Assembly (NCBI RefSeq): GCF_012290005.1
Contig: NZ_JAAXMS010000003.1
Span: 1 to 64,000, forward strand
Origin: Crateriforma spongiae
Lineage (GTDB): Bacteria > Planctomycetota > Planctomycetia > Pirellulales > Pirellulaceae
Direction of reading: 5' to 3'
DNA length: 64,000 bases
Made by a program: the position numbers and the translations under genes. The number at the start of each line of letters is the position of its first letter. Positions within the stretch are counted from its first letter, which is position 1. This document shows positions 1-9,173 of this stretch, piece after piece. The notes under the pieces were generated by a model. The model had not been told where the DNA came from. It ran no database searches and saw only the letters and a program-made list of their open reading frames with translations.

Positions 1-41
1 ATCCGACACACAGTTCGCCCAATCCTCAATTCATTAACAGC

Positions 42-46
42 GGAGG
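42..46 (+). promoter_or_regulatory. Strong ribosome binding site of the first gene
   Basis: GGAGG lies six bases before the ATG at 53. This near-perfect anti-16S match supports that start and argues that the small downstream frame is a real gene. Confidence 0.7.
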
Positions 47-52
47 AATGAC

Positions 53-367
53 ATGGACGATCACGAAATCGGCATCCTGACATTTTTGTTGCTGGGATTT
101 GTCCTCATGTTCCTGCCGAACGCGATTCGTGCAAGACGAAAAGGCAGCCAAAGCGAAGCCGCAGCAATTTCGAATCCCAAACCCTGGCGAATTTGGCTTG
201 CTGTCCTTGCGTTCCTTCAGGCAATCGCATTTGTGGTCATCGCGATCGCTTGTGAAGCCGCAGGCACACACTGGATTGTTGGGCTGCTCTGTGTCAGCGG
301 TTCATTCTTGTGCTCTGTGACTGTTCTCGGTTTATTTGGTCTGAGGCCACGGCATTTTCTGTCATGA
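53..367 (+). CDS. Small integral membrane protein, function unknown
   Basis: This 104-residue protein is not recognised as a named family. It has three hydrophobic stretches that look like membrane helices (about residues 6-23, 47-68 and 74-95), with a basic segment RARRK after the first, which suggests a cytoplasmic loop. The ATG is chosen because GGAGG lies six bases upstream. Nothing catalytic is visible. It is followed by another small membrane protein on the same strand after about 170 bases, but there is no overlap to prove an operon. The role is unknown. Confidence 0.6.
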   Translation: MDDHEIGILTFLLLGFVLMFLPNAIRARRKGSQSEAAAISNPKPWRIWLAVLAFLQAIAFVVIAIACEAAGTHWIVGLLCVSGSFLCSVTVLGLFGLRPRHFLS

Positions 368-536
368 ATGACACGGCGGTTCTGTGCAGCACGCACCACG
401 TGAACCGATGTGACAGAGCCGTCGGATAACAACGCCGTGATCCAGAGCACTCATTCACGCGGCAACTGAAATCAAAATCTTCCGTTCGTGCCCGGTTACA
501 GCAGACGTTATCCGCACTGAAAGAGGATTCGCACTC

Positions 537-947
537 GTGCTCAGCTCGAAATACCGACTGTCGACACTGCTATGCCTCACCACCATTGCTGCTTTCACAG
601 TTGGGACTCTCTTGAAGTTTCATGCATTCGCACTGTTGCTATGGTGGTTAGCCTCCTTCATCGCTGCGATCGTTGGTTTCCTTCTCGGGAACGCCCGGAT
701 GCCGCGGTCGTGGACGATTTGCGCAACCATCACTTCCGTCGTTTTTTCAGTCTGGTTCTTGACCTATGGTCCTGCAACTCGACGTTTTTCCAATCGACAT
801 GCAGCACACATTTACTACACGAACGGCGTTCCCTCTAACTCATGGAGCGATACGTTTTACCACACGGTCTACACACCGATTTCTGCAAGCGTCATGTCTG
901 CGCCCCAACCGATACAGCGTTCGGCTGCCAGATACCTTCAATGGTAG
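537..947 (+). CDS. Small membrane protein of the planctomycete 'RLSTLL' type, function unknown
   Basis: This 136-residue protein starts at GTG; AGAGGA nine bases upstream supports that codon. The N-terminus reads KYRLSTLLCLTTIAA, resembling many planctomycete membrane proteins that begin with an R-x-S-x-x-T-L-L segment before the first helix. Three hydrophobic segments follow (about residues 10-27, 30-50 and 59-76). The remainder is a polar tail of about 60 residues, possibly periplasmic, without cysteines or a known motif. The function is not known. A downstream frame beginning at 766 overlaps it and is not supported. Confidence 0.5.
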   Translation: MLSSKYRLSTLLCLTTIAAFTVGTLLKFHAFALLLWWLASFIAAIVGFLLGNARMPRSWTICATITSVVFSVWFLTYGPATRRFSNRHAAHIYYTNGVPSNSWSDTFYHTVYTPISASVMSAPQPIQRSAARYLQW

Positions 948-1344
948 CTACCCGGGCACGCAGAGGTCGACCTGCGTGTTGATGATTCAATCGGATTCTA
1001 CAGTACGTCACCTGCACATCCAGGACGTGCAATTATCTACCGGCTTTTTTGAGGCGTGAGCGACAAAGGTCAGACTCATCATTTGAACTGGACATCGTTG
1101 ACAGAAAAGGCGGATCACCAAGATGCGCGCCGAAGGCCCGGTGATGCGTTTCCACAAATGGAGACGTCACCGCCGAGTCCCGCGGATGCCTATCGCTGAT
1201 TCCAGTCGCCGGGGCGCAACAATCAATCGCCCTCCGGTGCGAACACGTGCGAGCCCCCAAAAGGAAAACCCCCGCGAGTTCGAAAACGAACGGCGGGGGC
1301 GGGATGTTGGATCGATGATCTGAATCTGGAGAAGAATCTTCAGG
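948..1344. other. Gene-poor stretch between two genes
   Basis: No convincing gene is visible. Short frames exist on both strands but have no ribosome site or recognisable protein pattern. The right-hand part holds the terminator of the oxidoreductase gene that ends at 1345. Confidence 0.5.
1259..1299 (-). terminator. Rho-independent terminator of the Gfo/Idh/MocA gene
   Basis: Read on the minus strand, a G/C-rich stem (GCGGGGG and its complement, 1269-1275 with 1293-1299) continues inward as a five-base stem closed by a four-base loop. It is followed by TTTTCCTTTT. It lies 46-86 bases after the stop codon at 1345, the expected place and direction for the end of that transcript. Confidence 0.75.
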
Positions 1345-2718
1345 TCAGACCGTTTTGGTTTGGCCGGGGACCGCGACTTCGTAGCGCCCCTTTTCATCGG
1401 GCTGCATCGGAGCGGCGCTGTCGAAACTGGTCATCGAATCGGTGTCGGCCAGCTGGATTTCGCTGTTCAATGCGTCGTCCCATTTGACCGGCTTGCCGCT
1501 GTAGGTGGCCATGCGTCCCATGATCGCGGTCATCGTGCTGTACGCGCCGTATTCGCCTTCGTTGGGGACTTCGCCACGACGCAGTGCGCTGAACAGGTCG
1601 TGGTGTTCTTGTTGCCAGCCCTTTTCGCTGATCTCGGTCGCATCGCTTTCCCAGGCCAAGTCACCGTTGGGTTTGTAGATCCGCGCTTTACTGATATCGC
1701 AGTAGCCCTTGGTGCCGTGGACATGTTCGCTGACGCTGTTCCAGCAACCACGGATGTGACGGCACTGGCTAAGCATCTTCATGCCGTTGCCATAGTTGGT
1801 GTCGCCGTAGGTGAATTCGACCATGTGGTGGTCATAGATCTGGCCGTGGTCGATCCCGTTGCGGACTTCGCGGCCGCCTTGCCCCTGGCATTCGACCGGC
1901 GGGCCGTCCATCAACCAATTGATCACATCCAAGTTGTGGATGTGTTGTTCGTCGATGTGGTCACCGCCCAGCCAGGTGAAGTAGTACCAGTTGCGCATCT
2001 GGTATTCCAATTCACTCATTTCCGGTTTGCGTGGACGCACCCAAACGCCGGCACCGTTCCAGTAGGCGCGGGCCAAGATGAAGTCACCGATGGCACCGTT
2101 TTGCAGCCGGTCGATGCATTCGCGATAGCGGAATTCGTGGTGGCGTTGCAGACCCACCTGAACCGCCAGGCCTTTTTCCTTGGCCTTTTCATTGGCCGCC
2201 AAAATGCGACGAACTCCTGGCGCGTCGGTGGCAACTGGCTTTTCCATGAAGACGTGCTTGCCCGCATCGATTGCCGCTTCGAAGTGTTGCGGGCGGAATC
2301 CCGGAGGGGTGGCCAGGATGACGACGTCGGCGTCGGACTGCATCACATTGTCGAAAGCGTCCAGGCCGACGAAGATGCGATCGGCACAGTCGACTTGGTC
2401 TTTGTGCTTGCCTTTGATGCCTCGATAAGTCGTTTGTGCGTTGTTGTCAAAAACGTCTGCCAGGGCGACCAACTTGACTTCGCCGCCGGAGGTGCTGAGT
2501 GCTTGCATCGCGGCCTTGGTGCCACGTCCTCCACAGCCGACCAAGCCGATCTTCATCGTGTCGGTCCCGTAGGCGTGGGCACCACGAGCCACGGAAACTT
2601 GGCTGCCGGCGATCGCACCGCCGGCCAGCATCATCCCGCCGCCTTTGATGAATCGGCGTCGTGATTCTTGTTTGGTGTCGTGGTTGGCTTCGGAGAGAGA
2701 TTTTTTCGGATCGTTCAT
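1345..2718 (-). CDS. Tat-exported Gfo/Idh/MocA family oxidoreductase
   Basis: This 457-residue protein is predicted to be an NAD(P)-dependent sugar or polyol dehydrogenase exported folded. The N-terminus carries a textbook Tat motif (SRRRFIK, residues 19-25) followed by a hydrophobic stretch. A Rossmann nucleotide fold begins with GLVGCGGRG (about residues 58-66), and the family EKPVATD motif, whose lysine is normally catalytic, follows at about 160. The C-terminal half matches the Gfo/Idh/MocA C-terminal domain. Such proteins are strongly expanded in planctomycetes, usually with unknown substrates. The gene stands alone, with its own terminator downstream. The fold is secure, the substrate is not. 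Confidence 0.9.
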   Translation of the reverse strand: MNDPKKSLSEANHDTKQESRRRFIKGGGMMLAGGAIAGSQVSVARGAHAYGTDTMKIGLVGCGGRGTKAAMQALSTSGGEVKLVALADVFDNNAQTTYRGIKGKHKDQVDCADRIFVGLDAFDNVMQSDADVVILATPPGFRPQHFEAAIDAGKHVFMEKPVATDAPGVRRILAANEKAKEKGLAVQVGLQRHHEFRYRECIDRLQNGAIGDFILARAYWNGAGVWVRPRKPEMSELEYQMRNWYYFTWLGGDHIDEQHIHNLDVINWLMDGPPVECQGQGGREVRNGIDHGQIYDHHMVEFTYGDTNYGNGMKMLSQCRHIRGCWNSVSEHVHGTKGYCDISKARIYKPNGDLAWESDATEISEKGWQQEHHDLFSALRRGEVPNEGEYGAYSTMTAIMGRMATYSGKPVKWDDALNSEIQLADTDSMTSFDSAAPMQPDEKGRYEVAVPGQTKTV

Positions 2719-2986
2719 AACGGCAATCGGTCAAGCGTCAAAAAGAAGGCGGTGTCGCGTCGAAACCGAGGCAGCGGTTCGTCCGCGAAGGAAGGTGGGG
2801 AAATGGTTGGGCGGGAAGACGGATTGGGGCAATCCAGTGTCCAGTCAGGCCGTAAGGGCGGGCTAGCCATCGTTGTCGGTTGGCACATGCCAGGATAACC
2901 CGTCGCCGCTTCGTCGACAAAGGATGCGACGATTCGACCGTCGGGCCGGCAATCGGCGTCGAAATCATCGAAAATGAACCTCGCCG

Positions 2987-4300
2987 CTAACGAGACGGGT
3001 TTTCGATGTATTCCGGTTCCGGCAGCGTTTCGGGGCGATCGATAATGGTGGCTTCCAAAATCCGATCGGGTGGCAGCACCAATTCGCCCTTTTCCTTCGG
3101 CTTGCTGGGATCGACCCGCTGGAACGTCGACACGACCTCCATGCCTTCGATGACGCGGCCGAACACGGTTTGCGAATCGGCGACCATCGGGATCGGCATC
3201 ATCATGATCGCGAATCGGCGGTTGGCGGAATTGGGAACAAATCGGCCGGCTTCGGCCGGGATGCCCGCCATGACCAACGATCCCCGCAGCGGACGTCGGG
3301 CGTCGGGTTTTTGGTGTTCGTCGACCAGGAATTTTTGCGGAGGTGATTCCGCCGCGTGGCTGCACAGGGCCAACAAGTTGTCGATCACCTGCATGAATTC
3401 GGCGTCCTCGTAATAGCCGTCTTCGACCAATTGAATGAAGTGCGATACCGCGCTGGGGGCATCATCGATGTACAGTTCGGCGACGACGTCACCGTTGGTC
3501 GTGTGCAGTTTGACTTTGGGAAACACTTTGTCCGCGTCGCGCCGCTGGCGCTCCGCTTCCAAATTGAAATCTTCTTCGATCTGGTCCAAATTGATGCGAA
3601 TATTGGTGTCGATTTGGGGCAGTTCTTGGCCTTGCAGGACGTCGAAGATCTTTCGCGCGACGTCGAACTGTCCCGTGCAAACCGCCGAACGCATCGCGGC
3701 TTGGAAGATGTATTTTTCATTCCGCTTGGCATCCAAGAATCGGGCGGCGCTTTCGTAGGTTGCGCCGTCGTAGATGCTGCGTTCTTCGTTGCTTTGCACC
3801 ATCGTCAACGCATAGGTGGCCGCTTCGCGATAAAACGGCAAAATCGGATTGGCCAACCGGTGCGTTTGATGGATCAGCTTGCGAACCCGTTCACGACGTT
3901 TACGGAAGGTGGCTTTGCCGGATTCTGTTTGGTCGATTTCATTGCGGTATCGCAAGTACGTTTCGTTCAGGTCGCCCATCGCTTCGACCAATTCTTGATG
4001 TGATTGGTCGAATGCGGCGATTGCCTCCTGGACTTCCGGTGTTTCCAACAGCCGTTCCAGTTCGGCCAACTGTTCTTCTTCGGTGGCGTCGGGCGGCAAC
4101 TGGCTTTCGATTTCCAGCGATCCGAAATCTGGCGATTCCGATGACGCGTCTTGGGTCGGTGCGGCTTCGGTCGTTTCGTCTTGGGCCGCCAGCGTTGCCG
4201 CGTCCCAGCCGAAAACAAGAATGGACAGGGCCAACAGAGCCGTCCAACCGGCGATCCGCGACGGGGTGATCATGAACATTCGGAACGTGCGACGGGGCAT
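2987..4300 (-). CDS. Exported cyclophilin-like peptidyl-prolyl isomerase, divergent active site
   Basis: The protein has 437 residues from the ATG at 4300; the frame is open further upstream, but this start places a clean signal sequence (about residues 14-38, ending near ALAAQD) at the N-terminus. An acidic, Gln-rich linker and a helical region (about 60-250) precede a C-terminal cyclophilin domain (about 260-430). That domain starts LHTTNGDVVAELY and keeps GSLVMAG, NSANRRF and VFGRVIEGMEVV. The usual F-H-R-V-I segment with the catalytic arginine is replaced by FMQVI, so isomerase activity is doubtful. A periplasmic chaperone or structural role is possible. It is divergent to rsmD. Confidence 0.8.
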   Translation of the reverse strand: MPRRTFRMFMITPSRIAGWTALLALSILVFGWDAATLAAQDETTEAAPTQDASSESPDFGSLEIESQLPPDATEEEQLAELERLLETPEVQEAIAAFDQSHQELVEAMGDLNETYLRYRNEIDQTESGKATFRKRRERVRKLIHQTHRLANPILPFYREAATYALTMVQSNEERSIYDGATYESAARFLDAKRNEKYIFQAAMRSAVCTGQFDVARKIFDVLQGQELPQIDTNIRINLDQIEEDFNLEAERQRRDADKVFPKVKLHTTNGDVVAELYIDDAPSAVSHFIQLVEDGYYEDAEFMQVIDNLLALCSHAAESPPQKFLVDEHQKPDARRPLRGSLVMAGIPAEAGRFVPNSANRRFAIMMMPIPMVADSQTVFGRVIEGMEVVSTFQRVDPSKPKEKGELVLPPDRILEATIIDRPETLPEPEYIENPSR

Positions 4301-4475
4301 AGGGCGGACTCGGGGCACCGACGAAGACGATGAAAGAACGAAACGGACGGGCGGTGAAATCGGTGACGACGGGACGCGTCGCCTGAGGGAGGCGATTTGA
4401 CCTGTTACGTGGGGGGCCCCGCGATGGTTTGCGCGCCCCGCAGACCTTTTCACAACCGCGGTTATACTGCCCCGA

Positions 4476-5213
4476 ATGAGCAAGAAGCACCCTCGTCGCG
4501 GAAAATCCCGATCGTCACGCAAGTTTGATGCAGCCCAAACGGGGCATCAGGACGGCGATGCGGATGATTCCGCTGCCAAGGCACCGCGTGGCGGCAAGTC
4601 GGCTGCCAAAACACACGCGACGACTCTGCGAATCATTGGCGGTTCGATGCGTGGTCGCACGGTCCGATATCACGGCGCCGCATACACACGACCGATGAAG
4701 GACAGCGTCCGCGAAAACTTGTTCAACATCTTGGGGCCGGCGGTCCGCGGGGCCGTCGGATTCGATTTGTTTGCCGGGACGGGCGCGATTGCTTTCGAAG
4801 CGATCAGCCGGGGCGCCAATGGCGTGACCGTGGTCGAACAATCGCGGCATGCCATGACGACGTTGAAAGACTCGGCGTCTCAGTTGGGCATCGAAGACCG
4901 TTTGAACCTGATCATCGGCGACACCTTTCGTATCGCATTGAAATTGTTGGGGCCGCCCGATGCCGACACGCCCTGGATCGTTTTTCTGTGCCCGCCCTAC
5001 CGAATGTGGGAAGACGAAACGACCCTGGGCAAGTTGAACCAGATGATCCGCGCGTTTCTGGAACACGCGCCGCTGGGCAGCGTGTTGGTCGCCGAAACGG
5101 ACAAGTTTTTCGACACCGCGCGTTTGCCCGCCGCGGCGTGGGACTTTCGTGAATACGGCAACGTCCGGCTGTGTTTTGTCGAACCCGCGGTCATTTGTGG
5201 CATGAATCTGTAG
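4476..5213 (+). CDS. rsmD: 16S rRNA (guanine-N2)-methyltransferase RsmD
   Basis: The enzyme transfers a methyl group from S-adenosylmethionine to G966 of 16S rRNA in the small ribosomal subunit. The 245-residue protein has a basic, low-complexity extension of about 45 residues, then RIIGGSMRGR, RPMKDSVRENLFNIL and the SAM-binding motif FDLFAGTGAIAFEAISRGA. These are all typical of RsmD. The catalytic D/N-P-P-Y/F motif reads FLCPPY, so a cysteine sits where aspartate or asparagine is expected. It is divergent to the cyclophilin-like gene with about 175 bases between starts, so a shared promoter region is likely. The family assignment is strong. Confidence 0.9.
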   Translation: MSKKHPRRGKSRSSRKFDAAQTGHQDGDADDSAAKAPRGGKSAAKTHATTLRIIGGSMRGRTVRYHGAAYTRPMKDSVRENLFNILGPAVRGAVGFDLFAGTGAIAFEAISRGANGVTVVEQSRHAMTTLKDSASQLGIEDRLNLIIGDTFRIALKLLGPPDADTPWIVFLCPPYRMWEDETTLGKLNQMIRAFLEHAPLGSVLVAETDKFFDTARLPAAAWDFREYGNVRLCFVEPAVICGMNL

Positions 5214-5234
5214 CGGGTCGACCGTTCGCTTTGG

Positions 5235-5265
5235 GCCCGACCGCAGGACTGACTTGCGGCCGGGC
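5235..5265. terminator. Hairpin between two convergent genes, possible terminator
   Basis: GCCCG-A-CCGCA pairs with TGCGG-C-CGGGC around a nine-base loop, between the ends of rsmD and the metallophosphoesterase gene. There is no U-run on the 3' side of either strand, so it may end transcription weakly, protect RNA ends, or do neither. Confidence 0.35.
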
Positions 5266-5291
5266 AAAAACGCGTCGACTTCACCAACGTA

Positions 5292-7313
5292 TTAGCGGCC
5301 GTGAGAAACCAAGTCCGCCGCTTTGCCAAGCGTTCCCATGGCTGCGGAATTGCTGTGGTCCAGAACAAAGGGGCCGACGCGTCGATCCAGGTGCATCAGC
5401 AAGACCGTTGAATCTTGCGGCAAGAATCGTGATTCGGGGGTGAAGTCCGCTTCGTAGACCGCGCCGGTCGACAAGCGAACTTCATCTAACAAGCCGACAA
5501 AGTTGCGTGTCGGATTCCCGCCCGCGTCCGGATCGGCTCCTAAGAACAACGGCAATTTGTTCGTGCGACGCTTGCCCCGGGCCGGGCGTGAATCGACCTG
5601 TTTTCCGTTGACGTACAAGCGGACTTCTTTGCCGTCGAAGACGCCGGCGATGTGAGTCCATTGGCCGATGGCAATGGTTTGATCGCTTTTGGCCGAAACG
5701 TATCGACCGTTCAAATTGACGTCGAACACGGGTGCGCCTTCGTCCATGAAGATGGCGAATTCGGAGCTTTGGGTTTTCGCGATCACGGCGTTGTAACCGG
5801 CGGCTTCATCCAACCGGCACCAGCCTTCGACGGTGAAGGGACCGTCGGGCAGTTCGAATTCATCACTGGGGATGCGAACCGCCGACTGCGGCGTCTGCAC
5901 GCGCAAAGCCAAGTCTTTGCCGGCGGTGAAGAAGTCAGCGGGCACAGCGCTGACCCGCAAAGGCAAGGGTTGGTCGATGGCGGGCAACCGGATGCGGGTG
6001 GTTTCGCCGATCAGATCCAATTCGGTGCGAACCGTGGGCATGGTCAGGGTTTGCATGCTGCCGGCCGGTCGGTTCACGTTGAACGTGAATTGACGCGATT
6101 GTCCGGGCGCGATTTCGTAGTGTTGGTGATCCAAATCGGAAGTCCAATCGCGAGACGGACGGTCCGGTGAACCGAACACCAGCGATCCCTGCAGCGGTCG
6201 CGTGGTGGTGTTCTTGATCGCATATGTCAATTCACCACTGGCGCTGCCGTCGATGTTCAGTCGCAATTCGCCGGACTGCAACGACGGGCGAACCGAGCGA
6301 GCTTGATCCACGGTCGCCAGAAACTCCGGCGTGAACTCCTTGGGGTCCATCACCGAACCGATCGGCAATGATGCGACGCTGATGTCATCAGGGCGAACGG
6401 TGACCATGTTCAAGTGATGTAGGTAACCGGCACCGGGAATTTCCGCCGACAGGTGTCCGCCCGTGGTGGCCAAGGTGTAATAGGCAATGCCGTCGATCGG
6501 ACCGTCGAATCGCATGTGGTGGATGTGGCCCGCGAAAACGGCGGTGACGTTTCCGGCGGACTTCAGCATGTCATGCACGACGTCCCAGTTGCCGCCGGTG
6601 TAGCCGCCACCGATCCAACGTGGATGGTGCAGGAACAAGAAAACGTGATCGGCGTCTTTGTGGTCTTTCAACGCTTTTTCCAAGAACTCCAATTGCTTGT
6701 CGGACATCTTTTGCAGACGTCCTTGATTGAAAGCCTTTTCATTGGTTTCCGGATCGCCTTCGTCGCTGTACAGGACGATGAAGCCGGCGTTCTTGTGTTG
6801 AAACGAATACCACAGCGGCCCAAAGTGTTTTTCGTAATTGGATTCGTGATGGCCTTGGGGCGGCGCGTCAGGTCCGCGCCAATACACATCGTGGTTGCCC
6901 GCCACCGGATACCACCGCATGTTTAGCCGGTTCATGATTTCTTGGTACTCGGCCGCTTGGTCCAACCATTCATGCGTTTGGTTGTATCCTTGGATCAAGT
7001 CGCCGACCGTCATGACCAAATCGGGATCCAACAGATTCGTGTCGACGACCGCCTGTTCCAGCACCTTCAATCCTTCGGGCACGCCACCGGTTCGGTCGCC
7101 GTAAACCACAAAGTGAAAAACGTCATCCGCTTGGACCGGCGGCAGGCTTTTGGCGGCCGGGCGCGTGGTCATGATCGCTGCCGACGCATCGGCGACGTGC
7201 GAGTGATCGTGATCATGGCCGTCGTGGCTGTGACCGTCGTGTGCCGATACCGGCGTGATGGCGTGCACCAGCCCAAGGCATAAAACGAGGGAAAGGAACG
7301 CGTTGGATCGCAT
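5292..7313 (-). CDS. Exported metallophosphoesterase with C-terminal LamG-like domain
   Basis: The protein has 673 residues from the ATG at 7313, chosen because it directly precedes a signal peptide (about residues 4-24). The mature N-terminus is extremely His/Asp-rich (HDGHSHDGHDHDHSH), a likely metal-binding tail. The calcineurin-like phosphoesterase domain follows, with the metal motifs YGDRTGG, VGDLIQG, AGNHDVYW, FLHHPRW and GHIHHMRF (about 70-290). A beta-rich middle region and a concanavalin/LamG-like domain (about 510-640, with FTVEGWCRL and VRLYVNGKQV) complete it. It probably hydrolyses phosphate esters in the periplasm or at the surface; the substrate is unknown. It has no close operon partner. 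Confidence 0.87.
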   Translation of the reverse strand: MRSNAFLSLVLCLGLVHAITPVSAHDGHSHDGHDHDHSHVADASAAIMTTRPAAKSLPPVQADDVFHFVVYGDRTGGVPEGLKVLEQAVVDTNLLDPDLVMTVGDLIQGYNQTHEWLDQAAEYQEIMNRLNMRWYPVAGNHDVYWRGPDAPPQGHHESNYEKHFGPLWYSFQHKNAGFIVLYSDEGDPETNEKAFNQGRLQKMSDKQLEFLEKALKDHKDADHVFLFLHHPRWIGGGYTGGNWDVVHDMLKSAGNVTAVFAGHIHHMRFDGPIDGIAYYTLATTGGHLSAEIPGAGYLHHLNMVTVRPDDISVASLPIGSVMDPKEFTPEFLATVDQARSVRPSLQSGELRLNIDGSASGELTYAIKNTTTRPLQGSLVFGSPDRPSRDWTSDLDHQHYEIAPGQSRQFTFNVNRPAGSMQTLTMPTVRTELDLIGETTRIRLPAIDQPLPLRVSAVPADFFTAGKDLALRVQTPQSAVRIPSDEFELPDGPFTVEGWCRLDEAAGYNAVIAKTQSSEFAIFMDEGAPVFDVNLNGRYVSAKSDQTIAIGQWTHIAGVFDGKEVRLYVNGKQVDSRPARGKRRTNKLPLFLGADPDAGGNPTRNFVGLLDEVRLSTGAVYEADFTPESRFLPQDSTVLLMHLDRRVGPFVLDHSNSAAMGTLGKAADLVSHGR

Positions 7314-7650
7314 CGAATTGGCTCTTGGCAGGATGGAATCAAGTCGTCGTGGACTGTCAAAGAGGCCCACGGGATGTTCAGATTGAAGGTGGCCGCAAGG
7401 TCGCGGGTATCATGCGCGAACCCCGGCAGGTCGACAACGATCTGAAAGGGATCGGCGCGAAGAAGATTCAGTGAATTCGCACCGCAGGACCCTCGTCTGG
7501 GGTCCATGTTAATCGTCCCACAGGTGCCACGTGTCACAGATGGGAAAAGCGTGGTCTAAAGTCTTTGGCCGGCATGCCGATGGGACCGTTGACGATGCCG
7601 GCGTGCAAAACCGAGGATCGCCGGGCGGTCGGAACAGTCGTTTCGCGATC
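7314..7650. other. Divergent promoter region between phosphoesterase and MATE genes
   Basis: This stretch must hold the promoters of both divergent genes. A six-base inverted repeat (GGACCC at 7487 with GGGTCC at 7500) could be a protein site. If the MATE gene starts at the earlier GTG (7531) or ATG (7540), the right end is coding. No other gene is visible. Confidence 0.4.
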
Positions 7651-9162
7651 ATGAAAAGCATGGAAAAGGATGCAGCGGTGCCAACGGAGTTCACCGACCA
7701 GGTGCAGCAGGTCCACGAATCGTCGGAGCTGATCGATGTCGTTTCGCCCACCGGCGAAGTTCGATCCGGCGATGTTGCGCCCGACCCCGGTGATCCGTCG
7801 ACCGACACGTTGGGCCAGGCCATGGCCGAAGTGATTCGCGTGGCGATGCCGCTGATGATCAGCACGGGCACGTTTTCGGTGGTGCTGTTTGCCGATCGTA
7901 CGTTCTTGCTGTGGTACGACGGTGCGGCGATGAGCGCATCGATGGCTGCGGGCAATTTGTTCTGGACGCTGATCTGTGTTCCGGTCGGCGTGTCGGGCAT
8001 GACCGGCGCCGTCGTCAGCCAGTACGTCGGCAGCCGACAACGTGAAATGATCGGTCGCTTTCTATGGCAGGTCGTTTGGTTTGCTTTGGCCACGTTGCCG
8101 CTGTTCGGTTTGATCGGAACGCTCGCGCCGACGTTGTTTTCACTGACCGGTCAACCCGCGGGCTTGATCGAATTGGAATCGGCATACCTTCGGCTGCTGA
8201 TGTGGGGGGCCGGAGGGATCGTTCTGGAATCCGGTTTAAGCGGTTTCTTTGCCGGTACGGAACGGACGCACGTGATCATGTGGGCCAGTATCGCATCGGG
8301 CGTCGTGAATCTGGTTTTGGATTGGATGTTCATTTTTGGAATGAACATGGGGCCGCTGCAAATCGAAGCGATGGGCATCATCGGTGCCGGTTGGGCCAGT
8401 TTGATCTCGTTCTGGTTCAAGGGCGGGTTGTTCGCATTCTTGTTGGCACGGCCCAAGTTTCAGGAAAGCTATCGGATTCTGGCCGGCATCTCTTTTGATC
8501 CCGCGTTGATCCGCAAGTTGTTGTTCTTCGGTTTGCCTTCGGGATTGATGTCGTTAACCGAGGCGGCTGGGTTCACCGCGATCGTCTTGCAAATCGGACA
8601 ACTGGGGGACTTGCCACTGCGAGCGACCACGATGGCGATCAATTTCAACATGATCGCTTATGTCCCGTTGGTCGGCGTCGCGATCGCCGCATCGGTCCTG
8701 GTGGGGCGGCATTTGACCGAAAGTGGTCCGTCACGAGCGGTCAAATCGGTGGCCGGGGCTCTATCGATCGGTTGGATCTATTCGATGGTTTGGGCGGTGT
8801 TGTACCTGGCGTTTCCCGATCAACTGCTGGCGCTCTATCAGTGGGGGGACGCATCGGAAGATTCGATGGTGGCGATATCGCTGGCGCGGAACTTGTTGGG
8901 GTTCGTCGCCATTTATGTAATCGTCGATGCGACGCAATTGATCGTGGCCGGATCGCTTCGAGGGGCCGGTGACACTTGGTTCGTTTTGCTGTCCGGATTG
9001 TTTGCGTCGATCATCGCTTGCAGCATCGGCATCGTTTTCGAACCGGAAACGGGACGGCTGACTTGGTGGTGGTGGGTTGTCACCGGGTGGGTGTTCTTGC
9101 TGGCCGCATCAATGGTGGGGCGATTCTTGCAAGGACGCTGGAAATCGATGCGGATGGTGTAG
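7651..9162 (+). CDS. MATE family efflux transporter
   Basis: This multidrug and toxic compound extrusion transporter moves organic compounds out of the cell in exchange for sodium or protons. From the ATG at 7651 it has 503 residues with about twelve hydrophobic segments in two similar halves. Typical stretches are MPLMISTGTFSVVLFADRTF near the start and FGLPSGLMSLTEAAGFTAIV at the start of the second half. In-frame codons at 7531 (GTG), 7540 and 7660 are alternatives; the segment before 7651 is polar and unlike MATE N-termini, which is why it was left out. Substrate unknown. It ends 11 bases before the convergent dgkA. Confidence 0.88.
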   Translation: MKSMEKDAAVPTEFTDQVQQVHESSELIDVVSPTGEVRSGDVAPDPGDPSTDTLGQAMAEVIRVAMPLMISTGTFSVVLFADRTFLLWYDGAAMSASMAAGNLFWTLICVPVGVSGMTGAVVSQYVGSRQREMIGRFLWQVVWFALATLPLFGLIGTLAPTLFSLTGQPAGLIELESAYLRLLMWGAGGIVLESGLSGFFAGTERTHVIMWASIASGVVNLVLDWMFIFGMNMGPLQIEAMGIIGAGWASLISFWFKGGLFAFLLARPKFQESYRILAGISFDPALIRKLLFFGLPSGLMSLTEAAGFTAIVLQIGQLGDLPLRATTMAINFNMIAYVPLVGVAIAASVLVGRHLTESGPSRAVKSVAGALSIGWIYSMVWAVLYLAFPDQLLALYQWGDASEDSMVAISLARNLLGFVAIYVIVDATQLIVAGSLRGAGDTWFVLLSGLFASIIACSIGIVFEPETGRLTWWWWVVTGWVFLLAASMVGRFLQGRWKSMRMV

Positions 9163-9173
9163 GCGTTTTCTGT

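Noticed and set aside
766-1059. 97-codon plus frame overlapping the second small membrane protein
   Set aside because: No ribosome site and no hydrophobic or domain pattern; the overlap is out of frame.
1360-2664. Long open frame on the plus strand opposite the Gfo/Idh/MocA gene
   Set aside because: The minus-strand protein has a Tat leader, Rossmann motif and catalytic EKP; the plus frame is open only through codon bias of the opposite strand and shows no protein family pattern.
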